Source of the DNA: Nitrospirota bacterium
Lineage (GTDB): Bacteria; Nitrospirota; Thermodesulfovibrionia; Thermodesulfovibrionales; Magnetobacteriaceae
DNA: 34,373 bases
NCBI GenBank assembly: GCA_015233725.1
Contig: JADFXD010000027.1
Coordinates: 1 to 34,373, forward strand
Reading direction: 5' to 3'
Shown here: piece by piece, positions 1 to 8,109 of the stretch
Layout: each line of letters begins with the position of its first letter
How positions within the stretch are numbered: position 1 is the first letter of the stretch
Notes under the pieces: model-generated
The model's database searches: none
What the model was told of the DNA's origin: nothing
The model's input: the letters and a program-made list of their open reading frames with translations, nothing else
Translations under genes and position numbers: made by a program

Positions 1-59
1 CGCTCATGTATGCCACGTCTACAAAAAATTCTCGCTTGCTTGTCTGGAACTTCCGCTGG

Positions 60-125
60 AGCGCCGAAGAAGCGGCCAGGCGTCCTCCCTTCTTTTCTTG
101 TATTGCACACGATCGAAACGCGCTA
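60..125 (-). repeat. Partial dispersed GC-rich boundary repeat (copy I)
   Basis: This stretch lies just downstream of the cheR stop. It ends in a 28-base motif (98-125) that recurs with one mismatch at 10611-10638: TTGTATTGCA followed by Y, then ACGATCGAAACGCGCTA. In both places the motif follows a CCTCCCTT(C) segment that forms one arm of the hairpin in the copy at 10541-10638. The hairpin itself is degenerate here. I see no gene in bases 1-129. Confidence 0.6.
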
Positions 126-129
126 CCTA

Positions 130-1629
130 TTACAGAGTGACCAGTTTTAGTACATATGCGAGCAGTTCTGCTACAGTGTACTCGTCATAGGGTTCGATTA
201 TCTTATCGGGGGGTAGGTCTCTCAGGATTTCAATAGCAGCCTTGCGCATCCTGACGGCCTTGAGGTGGTCGTCCTGACGCTCATACAGTGCGCCCAGCTC
301 TATGTAGGCTGGGACAAATGAGGGGTCTATGTACATTATCTTCTGAAACAGCTCACTGGCCCTCTGAAGTTGGCCGGTGTCCCCTGCAATCTGCGCCAGG
401 ACAAAGTACGGTGTCACCTCAAGGGGGTTGAGGCTTATGGCCCTTTCACACCAACGCGTGGATTGACTGTAGTCTCCCGTATTAGCATAAATCCTTGCCA
501 GAAAGACGATAGCCGCGATGTTGCCTGGTTCAGCATCCATGACACTGCTCGCTCGTTGTATGGCGGCGTTGTAGTTGCCCTTCTTGTAGAGGTCAGCCGC
601 ATTGGCCAATAGTGCCCCAGCGGCGGTGTCAGCGACATGTGCAGCAGCGCCTTGAGCGTTGAGGTCTTTATTGAGCAAGTTGGTAACGGTCTGTGGGGGC
701 GGGATGTTTACTATGTTGTCGTAGATTATTTTACCAGGCAGGGGTGTTGCGCTGGAGGTCTTGTAACTCTTTTCTTCATCGATTATCTTCTCGGGTATTC
801 TCTCCGGCATTGGGTTTGTTACCTTCTGATAGATTATCGATGCCGGGTGTATGAAGGACTTTAACGTACCCAGCTCAACCGTATACAGCTCGGCGTGTCC
901 AGTCAGCAGATAACCGCCTTCGGCAAGCGTATCGGCAAACTTTTTGACAATTGAGGCCACCGTGTCCTTGTCAAAGTAGATAAAGACGTTTCTGCACACA
1001 ATGAGGTCAATGTCGCAGATGTCTGTGCTGTGTTGAGGATAGACATCCCTTACCAGGTTTCCGACTTGAAAGGTGACCATGTCTCTGATCTGTTTATCCA
1101 GTTGCCATGCGTCGTTTTTTTTGATGAAGTATCGACGCCTTATCTCAGGCTCAACCATCCTGAATGACCAATTGTTGTATATCCCGCGTCTTGCCCGTTC
1201 AATGGCCTTTGGGTTGATATCGGTGCCTATGATGGTGGTATTGAAATACCTGATCTGGGGCAACAACTCAAATAGTTCAATGGCGATGGAGTAAGTCTCC
1301 TCCCCCGTGGAGCATCCAGCGCTCCATATGCGGATGGTCTTTTGACCCTCCCTTCGTTTGATCAGCTCAGGGAAGATGTGTGTGCGCAGTATCTCAAACT
1401 GCCCACGGTCTCTGAAGAAGTAGCTCTCTCCTGTCGTTAAGGATTCCACCAGGTGTTGCCATTCGGCTGCGCTCTGTCTTGAATCGCCCTCAAGCAGGTT
1501 ATAGTACTGGTTGAGGTTGACCAACCCCACAGAGTGAACCCGCGCGGCTATCGTCTTTTGCAACAGCCTCAGGTCCTCCACCTGCAACCCTATGCGCAAT
1601 GAGATCAGTCGCTTAAAATGTTCCAGCAT
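130..1629 (-). CDS. cheR: CheR-type protein-glutamate methyltransferase with C-terminal TPR domain
   Basis: The 499-residue product fits the CheR family, which methylates glutamates of chemoreceptors using S-adenosylmethionine. Residues 1-75 match the CheR N-terminal helical domain. The SAM-binding motif WSAGCSTGEE lies near residue 102, GTDINP at 135-140 and the family motif CRNVFIYFD at 212-220. Residues about 340-480 form tetratricopeptide repeats, an arrangement known in CheR-TPR fusions used in alternative chemosensory pathways. No receptor or other che gene is in the window. The ATG at 1629 has no Shine-Dalgarno sequence. It is preceded by a (CTT)5 tract and then directly by repeat copy A, so the leader may have been altered by that repeat. 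Confidence 0.9.
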   Translation of the reverse strand: MLEHFKRLISLRIGLQVEDLRLLQKTIAARVHSVGLVNLNQYYNLLEGDSRQSAAEWQHLVESLTTGESYFFRDRGQFEILRTHIFPELIKRREGQKTIRIWSAGCSTGEETYSIAIELFELLPQIRYFNTTIIGTDINPKAIERARRGIYNNWSFRMVEPEIRRRYFIKKNDAWQLDKQIRDMVTFQVGNLVRDVYPQHSTDICDIDLIVCRNVFIYFDKDTVASIVKKFADTLAEGGYLLTGHAELYTVELGTLKSFIHPASIIYQKVTNPMPERIPEKIIDEEKSYKTSSATPLPGKIIYDNIVNIPPPQTVTNLLNKDLNAQGAAAHVADTAAGALLANAADLYKKGNYNAAIQRASSVMDAEPGNIAAIVFLARIYANTGDYSQSTRWCERAISLNPLEVTPYFVLAQIAGDTGQLQRASELFQKIMYIDPSFVPAYIELGALYERQDDHLKAVRMRKAAIEILRDLPPDKIIEPYDEYTVAELLAYVLKLVTL

Positions 1630-1653
1630 CTTGAAGAAGAAGAAGAAGAGGAA

Positions 1654-1717
1654 GGGGGCGGCTCCGCCCCCCCTTCAACCCCCCTGCAAGGGGTCACGGA
1701 CCCCTTGACCCCTTTTT
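1654..1717 (+). repeat. Dispersed two-hairpin boundary repeat (copy A)
   Basis: Two perfect inverted repeats lie side by side. GGGGGCGG-CT-CCGCCCCC spans 1654-1671, and CAAGGGGTC-ACG-GACCCCTTG spans 1687-1707, followed by ACCCC and five T. On the minus strand the first hairpin is followed by a C/T-rich tract. The element is therefore a plausible terminator in both directions, here after the unknown gene at 1744-2568. It is almost the exact reverse complement of copy B at 2665-2725. Confidence 0.8.
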
Positions 1718-1743
1718 GCGGAGGGTTTGACGCGGTGGGTTGA

Positions 1744-2568
1744 TTATACACAAGCTTTAAAATTACCTACCACTTCAGATAACTTCTTTTGGACAATCTT
1801 CTGGAGTTTAAATACAAGAGCTTTTCCTGTTATCTCTTGTAATATTTGTTCAGGTGAAATTTTTCTATCATGAGTAATAGAGTTACGTATCTTAGTGTAA
1901 ACAGTTTCATCTTTATCATTATTCCGAGGGTCAGGGGTTAGTTCTACATTTGGTTCAATTTTCTTTATATATTCTTCTACTTGTTTTTGTTTATTATCAC
2001 CATGTAATATCATTAATATTAAATATAGGAACATAAACTTTGCTATTTCATTATTAATGTTCAAAGCAGACTTAAAGACTTCAAGTACCATCTTGTTGTT
2101 TGTATAACTATAAGAAGTCAAACAAGGTAATTTATCTATAATTTCTTTAATCTCTTCTTCTCTAAGTTTTTTATCGCTATATGCTGTTCCTCCACCTTTA
2201 AACGCTGGAAAAATCGCATTTAAATACATTTCATTCGGTTTAGCTGCTTTGGGGATTACATTACATCCAATTATTCCTTCACTACTAAACGGTATTCCTA
2301 ATGTAAGAGATAAGGTATTTAAGACATCTTCTATTTTCTCATTACAGATTGTCTGTGCCTCATCGATTGAAGACACTGGCCCTAGGTAAAAAGTTATTAA
2401 TATATTGAAATTCGGGGGATTGCCATCTTGTGATTTTTCAATTTCAATTCTATTAATCTTATCGTATGATACATCACAAGAAAACTTCTCAAATACACAT
2501 ACTATTCCTGGTGTTGTGACCTTGTATTTTACATGTGCCCCTGGAAATAAATCTTCTGAATTATCCAT
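1744..2568 (-). CDS. Unknown A+T-rich gene with possible HEPN-like C-terminus
   Basis: I do not recognise this 274-residue protein. The start at 2568 is chosen over an in-frame GTG at 2577 because AAGGAG lies eight bases upstream of it. The protein is soluble-looking and lysine/asparagine-rich. One hydrophobic helix near residues 178-190 is probably buried rather than membrane-spanning. Near the C-terminus, IRNSITHDR (residues 227-235) contains the R-x4-H pattern of HEPN RNase or nucleotidyltransferase domains, a short and weak signal. The DNA is visibly more A+T-rich than the flanking housekeeping genes. The gene is bracketed by inverted copies of the GC-rich repeat, which suggests acquisition as a separate unit. 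A defence or toxin role is possible but not shown. Confidence 0.6.
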   Translation of the reverse strand: MDNSEDLFPGAHVKYKVTTPGIVCVFEKFSCDVSYDKINRIEIEKSQDGNPPNFNILITFYLGPVSSIDEAQTICNEKIEDVLNTLSLTLGIPFSSEGIIGCNVIPKAAKPNEMYLNAIFPAFKGGGTAYSDKKLREEEIKEIIDKLPCLTSYSYTNNKMVLEVFKSALNINNEIAKFMFLYLILMILHGDNKQKQVEEYIKKIEPNVELTPDPRNNDKDETVYTKIRNSITHDRKISPEQILQEITGKALVFKLQKIVQKKLSEVVGNFKACV

Positions 2569-2664
2569 AATCCACACTCCTTTTTTTTCTTAACCTACCA
2601 CCACACCGCTAATACATGTCAAGGCCATTGAACGCCTGTATGTAAGCATAAGCCCTCGCAAGAT

Positions 2665-2725
2665 GGGGTCAAGGGGTCCGTGACCCCTTGCAGGGGAGGT
2701 CAAGGAGGGGGCGGAGCCGCCCTCC
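2665..2725 (-). repeat. Dispersed two-hairpin boundary repeat (copy B, inverted)
   Basis: This is the reverse orientation of copy A: CAAGGGGTC-CGT-GACCCCTTG, then a GGGGGCGGAGCCGCCCTCC hairpin. On the plus strand the second hairpin is followed by a T-rich tract (2726-2748). The copy lies just downstream of the rdgB stop and upstream of the A+T-rich gene. Because A and B are inverted, the roughly 0.95 kb between them could behave as a unit with inverted ends. Confidence 0.8.
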
Positions 2726-2745
2726 TTGTTCTTTTTCTTTCTTTT

Positions 2746-3390
2746 TTACCCGATTAGATATTTCTTGAGGCGCTGTACGGCCATTGCGCGGTGGCTGATC
2801 GTGTTTTTCACCTCTTGCCCTAGCTGGGCGAACGTCTGGGTGTAACCGTTGGGGACAAAGACGGGGTCGTAGCCAAAGCCGGAATCCCCTAACGGCGTAT
2901 CGATGATCCTCCCGCGCACCTCACCCTCGAAATACCTCACGACTTCTTTTTGGCCGTCGTGCCTCACGACTCCGCCTTCGATCAGACACAGGACGGAGAC
3001 AAACCTGGCGCCACGCCTGGAGAGCGGCACATCGACAAGCAGACTGATAAGGTGCACGATATTGTCTGCGTCGGCGGAGCCATGCGACCCTGGAGAGCCG
3101 GGCTTATCCTGACGCTGGAGGCTTGCAAATCGCGCCGAGTACACCCCCGGCGCCCCATCCAATGCCTCCACCTCCAGACCCGAGTCCTCGGCCACGACGC
3201 TAACTCCCGTCTTTTGATAGAGGTAGAAGGCCTTTTTGTAGGCATTTTCGCGATAGCTCTTGCCATCCTCAAGCACCTCGGTATCCTTAAGGAGCTCCCC
3301 GGGGGCAAGGAACGTGTATGGAGTTGCCTCAAACAACCTGTTTAACTCCCTGACCTTTCCCTTGTTATTGGTTGCCAGATACAGGTTCAT
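2746..3390 (-). CDS. rdgB: XTP/dITP diphosphatase (non-canonical purine NTP pyrophosphatase)
   Basis: The enzyme hydrolyses ITP, dITP and XTP to monophosphates and keeps deaminated purines out of nucleic acids. The 214-residue protein begins with the family signature [12 protein letters not shown]. It has [16 protein letters not shown] (residues 67-82, the metal and catalytic acidic residues), GFGYDPVF and a C-terminal SHRAMA motif. Its start lies inside the end of rph (26-base overlap), so the two are probably co-translated. rph-rdgB adjacency is common in bacteria. It is slightly longer than typical family members because of an insert around residues 95-107. Confidence 0.95.
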   Translation of the reverse strand: MNLYLATNNKGKVRELNRLFEATPYTFLAPGELLKDTEVLEDGKSYRENAYKKAFYLYQKTGVSVVAEDSGLEVEALDGAPGVYSARFASLQRQDKPGSPGSHGSADADNIVHLISLLVDVPLSRRGARFVSVLCLIEGGVVRHDGQKEVVRYFEGEVRGRIIDTPLGDSGFGYDPVFVPNGYTQTFAQLGQEVKNTISHRAMAVQRLKKYLIG

Positions 3391-4126
3391 CTTCCAATAC
3401 CTTCTTTTGAATATCTATGAGCTGCATTATACCGGAGGCCGCCAGGTCAAGGAGCTCGTTGACGGTCTGTCGTGGAAATGGGGTTCCCTCGGCACAGCCC
3501 TGAATCTCTACATACCTGTTGGAGGCCGTCATCACGACGTTCATATCGACGTCGGCACGGCTGTCCTCGGCGTAGCAGAGGTCTAGCCTCAGTTGGCCAT
3601 CCACGATACCGACGCTGGTGGCCGCAAGGTATTCCTTGAGCGGGAATCGGCGGATAATGCCATTTTTCTGGGCAAAGCGCAGGGCATCAACCAGGGCCAC
3701 AAACGCCCCCGTGATAGACGCCGTGCGTGTCCCGCCATCTGCCTGAATCACGTCGCAGTCTATGAGTATGGTCATCTCACCCATCTGGGACATGTTTACG
3801 ACGCTACGGAGGGCGCGGCCTATCATGCGTTGAATTTCGTGGGTTCGTCCGCCGATCCGGCCTGTCTTGGCCTCTCTTGTGGTGCGTTTCTGCGTGGAGC
3901 GTGGCAGCATCGAGTACTCTGCTGTTATCCAGCCCCGTCCGGTGTCCTTCAAAAAGGGTGGGACACCCTCCTCGATCGTGGCCGTGCATATGACCTTGGT
4001 GTTGCCCATCTCGATCAGCGCCGACCCCTCGGCATGTCCTATAAAGCCACGACGTATGGTTACAGGCCGTAACTGGTCTGCATTCCTTTTATCGCTGGTG
4101 CAGCCGCATCTTGCATCAGGTCTCAT
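3365..4126 (-). CDS. rph: Ribonuclease PH
   Basis: This phosphorolytic 3'-to-5' exoribonuclease trims tRNA 3' ends. The 253-residue protein carries the RNase PH signature RSTQKR...[20 protein letters not shown] (about 76-107) and the catalytic-site segment [19 protein letters not shown] (about 123-141). The ATG at 4126 is preceded by AGGT seven bases upstream, and that sequence belongs to repeat copy C. The repeat therefore appears to supply the ribosome-binding site. The 3' end overlaps rdgB. Confidence 0.95.
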   Translation of the reverse strand: MRPDARCGCTSDKRNADQLRPVTIRRGFIGHAEGSALIEMGNTKVICTATIEEGVPPFLKDTGRGWITAEYSMLPRSTQKRTTREAKTGRIGGRTHEIQRMIGRALRSVVNMSQMGEMTILIDCDVIQADGGTRTASITGAFVALVDALRFAQKNGIIRRFPLKEYLAATSVGIVDGQLRLDLCYAEDSRADVDMNVVMTASNRYVEIQGCAEGTPFPRQTVNELLDLAASGIMQLIDIQKKVLEDEPVSGNQ

Positions 4127-4127
4127 G

Positions 4128-4274
4128 TTAAATACCTACCTATAATTCATTGTATACACGAAAGAGGGAAAGAAGGGGGGCTCCGCCCCCTGGCCCCCTG
4201 CAAGGAGGCGACTCTGTCCCCCCTTGACTCCCCTGCAAGGGCACCAGTGCCCTTGACCCATTAATTCTCAATCC
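4128..4274 (+). repeat. Full-length dispersed boundary repeat (copy C)
   Basis: It fills the murI-rph gap. It shares three segments with copies E and G: an A+T-rich end (TACCTACCTATAAT), the GC hairpin GGGGGGCTCCGCCCCC with a second stem GCAAGGGCACCAGTGCCCTTG, and a trailing ATTCTCAATCC. Read on the minus strand it first ends the murI transcript (hairpin plus C/T-rich tract). It then offers TACAAT and an AGGTAGGTA ribosome-binding-like sequence just before rph. Confidence 0.8.
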
Positions 4275-4277
4275 TAA

Positions 4278-5111
4278 TCAAATGGCCATCTCCAACGACG
4301 TTAGCTCTATGCTGGTTATATCCTCCATAGGTTCGGCCAGAAACCTCCTGCCAATATCTATGAACCTATCGGGGCTGTCCGTGACGTAGTATTTCCTGAA
4401 GGTGTCTTTATTGTCTCGCTTTAGGAGGTTGAGGTCTTTGAGGATGTTTTTGACGTTTTTTGCCTTCTCTATGCCGGAGTCTATCAAGACTATGTCGCTG
4501 CCCATGACCTTTTTGATCACATCCTTGAGCAGTGGATAATGCGTGCATCCCAGGACCAGGGTATCTATGCCGGAGCGTATAAGGCCCTTGAGGTATTTCC
4601 TCGCAACTGCCTCCGTTATATCGTCATTTAGCCATCCCTCCTCCACGAGCGGGACAAACAATGGACAGCACTGTTCATAGACAACAACACCCCCATTGTG
4701 ACTGTGTATGGCGCGACGATATGCCCCGCTCTTAATCGTGACCTCTGTGCCAATAACTCCAATGGCGCCATTTCTCGTGGCAGCCACCGCTGCCTTGGCC
4801 CCTGGCTCAATAACCCCCAAGACGGGGATGTCGAGCATGTTTCTTATGCTGTACAGGCTTATCGCCGATGAGGTGTTACATGCTATTATCAGGAGCTTTA
4901 TGCCCATCTCCATGAGATACATGCTGTTTTGCATAGAGTACCTCTTGACCGTCTCAGGGGAGCGCATCCCATATGGTACCCTGGCCGTATCTCCGAGATA
5001 GATGGTACTCTCGGCAGGCAACTGTCGGTGCAGCTCCCGCAAGACCGTAAGCCCCCCGATGCCAGAGTCAAAGATGCCAATCGGCCTGTCAGCCAGACTT
5101 GTGTGATCCAT
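4278..5111 (-). CDS. murI: Glutamate racemase
   Basis: It makes D-glutamate for peptidoglycan. The 277-residue protein has the family's FDSGIGGLTVL motif (14-24) and GDTARVPYG. Both catalytic cysteines are in context: IACNTSSA (Cys78) and LGCTHYPLL (Cys189). The start at 5111 has GGAG ten bases upstream and lies inside the end of the GerMN gene (23-base overlap). With the upstream amidase and GerMN genes it forms a small cell-wall operon. Confidence 0.96.
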   Translation of the reverse strand: MDHTSLADRPIGIFDSGIGGLTVLRELHRQLPAESTIYLGDTARVPYGMRSPETVKRYSMQNSMYLMEMGIKLLIIACNTSSAISLYSIRNMLDIPVLGVIEPGAKAAVAATRNGAIGVIGTEVTIKSGAYRRAIHSHNGGVVVYEQCCPLFVPLVEEGWLNDDITEAVARKYLKGLIRSGIDTLVLGCTHYPLLKDVIKKVMGSDIVLIDSGIEKAKNVKNILKDLNLLKRDNKDTFRKYYVTDSPDRFIDIGRRFLAEPMEDITSIELTSLEMAI

Positions 5112-5682
5112 CTACGACTATCTCCTGCGTAACAATCCCTTTTAGCGGATATTTTAAATAGAAGTGTCCCCCCAGACTTTCCGTTTCTGTGCCGTTTATG
5201 AGCACCTTCACGTCCTCTGCCTCCATGTTATTGACAACCGTTTCATAGATACTCTTGAGCAACATAAGCTCGGCCATCGCATCACCATGAAAGTTCCTCT
5301 GCAACTCGTTAGAGGCGTCTATGTAGAGTATCTTATCGATACCGTAGTATAGACCAAGCAGCTTGACATCCGATGGGATTGCGCTTCTATTTGGTATGTT
5401 TTTACCGCTAAAAACTTCCGTCAACGCTGCCTCTACTGTCTTTATAGCATCAAAGGTCTGTTTAGTCTTTATCGTTATCTTTTTTAGTCCTGTGCCCTCT
5501 GGATAGAATATCTTTAGCTCGATACTGTTGTCCAGTATTTTTTCCTGTTCCTTCCTGCCCACTATGTTTTGAGACACGGTCTCACCATCATCACGCCATA
5601 TAAAGAAATAATAGGTGACCGCAGCCACACACAACAGCACTATTGGCGCTACTATGACAATTATGAGCTTACCTTTGCGCAT
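5089..5682 (-). CDS. Membrane-anchored GerMN-domain protein
   Basis: The predicted start at 5682 (MRKGKLIIVI) follows GGTGG and sits within the last codons of the amidase gene. An upstream in-frame start at 5715 would add eleven residues without a better site. After a short basic stretch comes one hydrophobic segment (residues 5-25), then a periplasmic part. Residues about 50-185 resemble the GerMN domain found in spore-germination and cell-envelope proteins (IKTVEAALTEVF, VKLLGLYY, ILYIDASNEL). Position between an amidase and murI suggests a role in envelope or peptidoglycan upkeep. The exact function is unknown. Confidence 0.8.
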   Translation of the reverse strand: MRKGKLIIVIVAPIVLLCVAAVTYYFFIWRDDGETVSQNIVGRKEQEKILDNSIELKIFYPEGTGLKKITIKTKQTFDAIKTVEAALTEVFSGKNIPNRSAIPSDVKLLGLYYGIDKILYIDASNELQRNFHGDAMAELMLLKSIYETVVNNMEAEDVKVLINGTETESLGGHFYLKYPLKGIVTQEIVVDGSHKSG

Positions 5683-6685
5683 AATCCACCAATGCCTTGA
5701 TGATCGAAGCGGCAAGAGAGTTGATAGTCTCAGCGCTATAGGACAGGGTTGCCGGGGTGGGCAGCTCGATCATGATGGCAGGGGCCCTTATGGCCGAAAT
5801 AAGGGGTAAGGGGGCCTCCACGTATACGACATCCAGCTTCATGCCCTCCTTTATTGCCTCACCGATGGCATGTGCCAGCACCCTGCTGCGTTCAATGTAG
5901 GCGCTCTGTGCAAGGGCGACGTTGTACTTGATGTCTTTTGAGGAGGTGTTTGCAGGTATCTTGCTTATAAAGATGCTACAGTATTTCTGATTTGTCAGGT
6001 GTATGCTAAAGAACGCATCTATCCTTGTCTTTCCGGCATCGGTGATCCTCTGTTCAAGGGACTGATAGACGTCCTCCCTTCTGAGCAGCAAGACCTTTTG
6101 GGCCTTGGGGGCAAGCTGCTTGTACAGGTCGTTTGCGATAGAGAGCGTCAGGAGGCTTTCCTTAAACTGCTGCCCCGTGATGCCAGTATCGCTGCCGCCA
6201 TGTCCGGCATCGAGCATTAAGGTGAAGTTGCGGATCTCCTTTGCGTCAGCCTGAAGTATCTCTGTGGGTGGTTTCTTCTTTTGTTCTGGCAGGTAGGCGT
6301 CTATAACCAGGCGTGGTGGAGAGGAAAGTCGTACAACCTTTATCTTTTGAAGGTTCTTGACGTTGAGAAAGAGGCTGTCTTCCTTCTTGTATATCTTTAC
6401 AGACTCTACCACTGCCCCACCCTTATAGCTAAATGGTTCGCTAAAGGATATCTTTATAAGGCTGTAGGACTCAGAGACGTTTGACTGATTTATCAACGAC
6501 TCACTATCAGTTTCAAGGACAACCCTTATCATACCGCTTTGCTCAGAGCAATTTACCTTTATCGATGAATCGCCTGCTACGGCCACATCTACAAACACCA
6601 TAATCAATATAAGTATTAAAACACTAATCCTGCTCATAGGCTTCTTACCGTTAATATAATAGTCATATATGGGGAAGTTTTTCAA
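5669..6685 (-). CDS. N-acetylmuramoyl-L-alanine amidase (AMIN + Amidase_3)
   Basis: This is a zinc-dependent amidase that cuts the peptide from peptidoglycan in the periplasm. The long reading begins at a TTG (6685) with AGGA ten bases upstream. An ATG at 6637 (MSRISVLILI) gives a more typical signal peptide, so the start is uncertain. A hydrophobic signal is followed by an AMIN-like beta domain (about 40-135). The Amidase_3 domain has zinc ligands visible as DAGHGG (His162), FKES (Glu176) and SIHLT (His229). The catalytic glutamate is probably Glu307 in IELPTP, a motif that differs from the usual VELGFLSN. Confidence 0.88.
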   Translation of the reverse strand: MKNFPIYDYYINGKKPMSRISVLILILIMVFVDVAVAGDSSIKVNCSEQSGMIRVVLETDSESLINQSNVSESYSLIKISFSEPFSYKGGAVVESVKIYKKEDSLFLNVKNLQKIKVVRLSSPPRLVIDAYLPEQKKKPPTEILQADAKEIRNFTLMLDAGHGGSDTGITGQQFKESLLTLSIANDLYKQLAPKAQKVLLLRREDVYQSLEQRITDAGKTRIDAFFSIHLTNQKYCSIFISKIPANTSSKDIKYNVALAQSAYIERSRVLAHAIGEAIKEGMKLDVVYVEAPLPLISAIRAPAIMIELPTPATLSYSAETINSLAASIIKALVDYAQR

Positions 6686-6717
6686 TGATTTAATTTCCTG
6701 ATAGTTTTGGATAGCGC

Positions 6718-7167
6718 CTAATTCTTTTTGCCGGCAAAGATTTGATATAGCCCATTGATTGATTCAAACAGCTCCTTTAGATAGTGTTCCGTCTCTCTTG
6801 ACAGGATTATCCCTCTGTGTCTGAGGTCGTGTAGAAACATCTTCCACTCTGCATATCCCCAACCCTCCCTTGTCTGTTGGATGAATATTGCCATGGGGCA
6901 GGAGAGACCCGTCAATGCCCTATCTATCCCCTGGACTTGGTGCAGGGCATCATGGAACCTTCTTATGGAATCGCGCACGAGGCACATTTGAGGCTCCAGT
7001 TTGTCATCGGCCTCAAATCCGTGTCCTCTGACGTGTAACATCAGGTCAAGCCAGTTAGCGTGTGTCTCCTGGTCTTTGTGCTGTATGGCAAACCTGCATA
7101 TCAGCCTTATCAGGTCTTCAAATCCCATCGTCAGGATAGTATAACAAAATAGTGTCTGGGCGCGCAC
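6718..7167 (-). CDS. Small protein of unknown function
   Basis: I do not recognise this protein of about 149 residues. It is helical-looking and rich in His, Trp and Arg, with no signal peptide or membrane span. The open frame starts at a GTG (7167). An ATG at 7128 (MGFEDLIRL) is the likelier start. Neither has a Shine-Dalgarno sequence, and a TATACT box sits nine bases before that ATG, so a nearly leaderless mRNA is possible. It lies between the pyrimidine cluster and the cell-wall operon, all on one strand. Confidence 0.6.
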   Translation of the reverse strand: MRAQTLFCYTILTMGFEDLIRLICRFAIQHKDQETHANWLDLMLHVRGHGFEADDKLEPQMCLVRDSIRRFHDALHQVQGIDRALTGLSCPMAIFIQQTREGWGYAEWKMFLHDLRHRGIILSRETEHYLKELFESINGLYQIFAGKKN

Positions 7168-7219
7168 GATTAATTAGAAGGAAAGAAAGGGAAGGGTGCT
7201 CTCACAAGGACAGGCAAAG

Positions 7220-8095
7220 TTACCCATATGAAATGAGGAAGAACTCTTTTTTTACCATCAACCGTTGCCCGATGGAGATGTCAAACTGCCCAGAGGCACT
7301 TGCCTGGTTGACGAACAGCTCCAATAAACCACTGCTGTTAATCAGGGCGCTCAACTGTAGATGCCCTGCCTCCTGATAACAGCCCGTAAACGGTACCTCC
7401 TTGTCCCTGAAGACGACGCGCATCTCCCCCAGAGAAACGTCCTGCAACGCTGCATTGATAGCCCTTTCGTCTATGTTGGTGATGCAATTACCGAAATGGT
7501 CGATATAGATGACCTGCCCTCTGACAACCCTGCAGGTGACATCAACCGTGGGTGTTGGTATGTCAAGTGTGACGAAGTCATCGATCCTGTGCCCCAGGTT
7601 CTCTGCTTCAATGCCGTTGCTGATGTGTGCGCAGATGGGCGCGAATATGTCTCTACCGTGAAATGTCTTTCCGATGGAGGTGCGGAGGTATTCAGAGGCC
7701 GTTGCGTGGTAGACCTTAAAGTCCCCTTTTACCTGCCTGTATACACACGAAAAGATGCCATTGTCTGGCCCCACAAAGAAGTAGTCCTCCGTTACCACCA
7801 CGATTGGACGCCTGCCTGAACCCACCCCTGGGTCAACCACAGCCAGGTGAATTGTCCCCGCTGGGAAGACGCTAAAGCCCGACTCAAGCGTCAGTGCAGC
7901 CTCAACGACGTTGTAAGGTGTAATCAGGTGAGTGATGTCAACCAACGTCGCCAGCGGGTTGATGGTCAATATAACCCCCTTCATCTGTGCAACAAAGGAG
8001 TCGTGCAGACCAAAATCGCTCAGAAGAGTAATGATTAATCTACTCCCTACGGTAGTAGGTGATTTGCTCTCTACGGTAGTGGGCAGGGCGTCCAT
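7220..8095 (-). CDS. SAM hydrolase (S-adenosylmethionine hydroxide adenosyltransferase, DUF62)
   Basis: Members of this family use water to split S-adenosylmethionine into adenosine and methionine. The Asp-Arg-His set of the family is visible: VVDPGVGSGRRP (Asp88, Arg95) and TFHGRDIFAP (His146). LLSDFG (24-29) and GPDNGIF complete the fold signature, and IDHFGNCITNI marks the C-terminal domain. Residues 1-18 are a non-conserved extension containing the near-repeat PTTVES/PTTVGS. The gene starts 14 bases after pyrD and is probably in its operon. Nothing here suggests a halogenase. Confidence 0.9.
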   Translation of the reverse strand: MDALPTTVESKSPTTVGSRLIITLLSDFGLHDSFVAQMKGVILTINPLATLVDITHLITPYNVVEAALTLESGFSVFPAGTIHLAVVDPGVGSGRRPIVVVTEDYFFVGPDNGIFSCVYRQVKGDFKVYHATASEYLRTSIGKTFHGRDIFAPICAHISNGIEAENLGHRIDDFVTLDIPTPTVDVTCRVVRGQVIYIDHFGNCITNIDERAINAALQDVSLGEMRVVFRDKEVPFTGCYQEAGHLQLSALINSSGLLELFVNQASASGQFDISIGQRLMVKKEFFLISYG

Positions 8096-8109
8096 TTAAC
8101 AGATAACAC

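Noticed and set aside
7168-7219. Possible further copy of the boundary repeat after the SAM hydrolase gene
   Set aside because: GAAAGAAAGGGAAGGG resembles the A-rich edge of other copies, but neither hairpin is present.
7220-8095. Fluorinase or chlorinase reading of the SAM-dependent enzyme
   Set aside because: The Asp-Arg-His pattern is that of hydroxide-transferring family members, and nothing in the neighbourhood suggests halogen metabolism.
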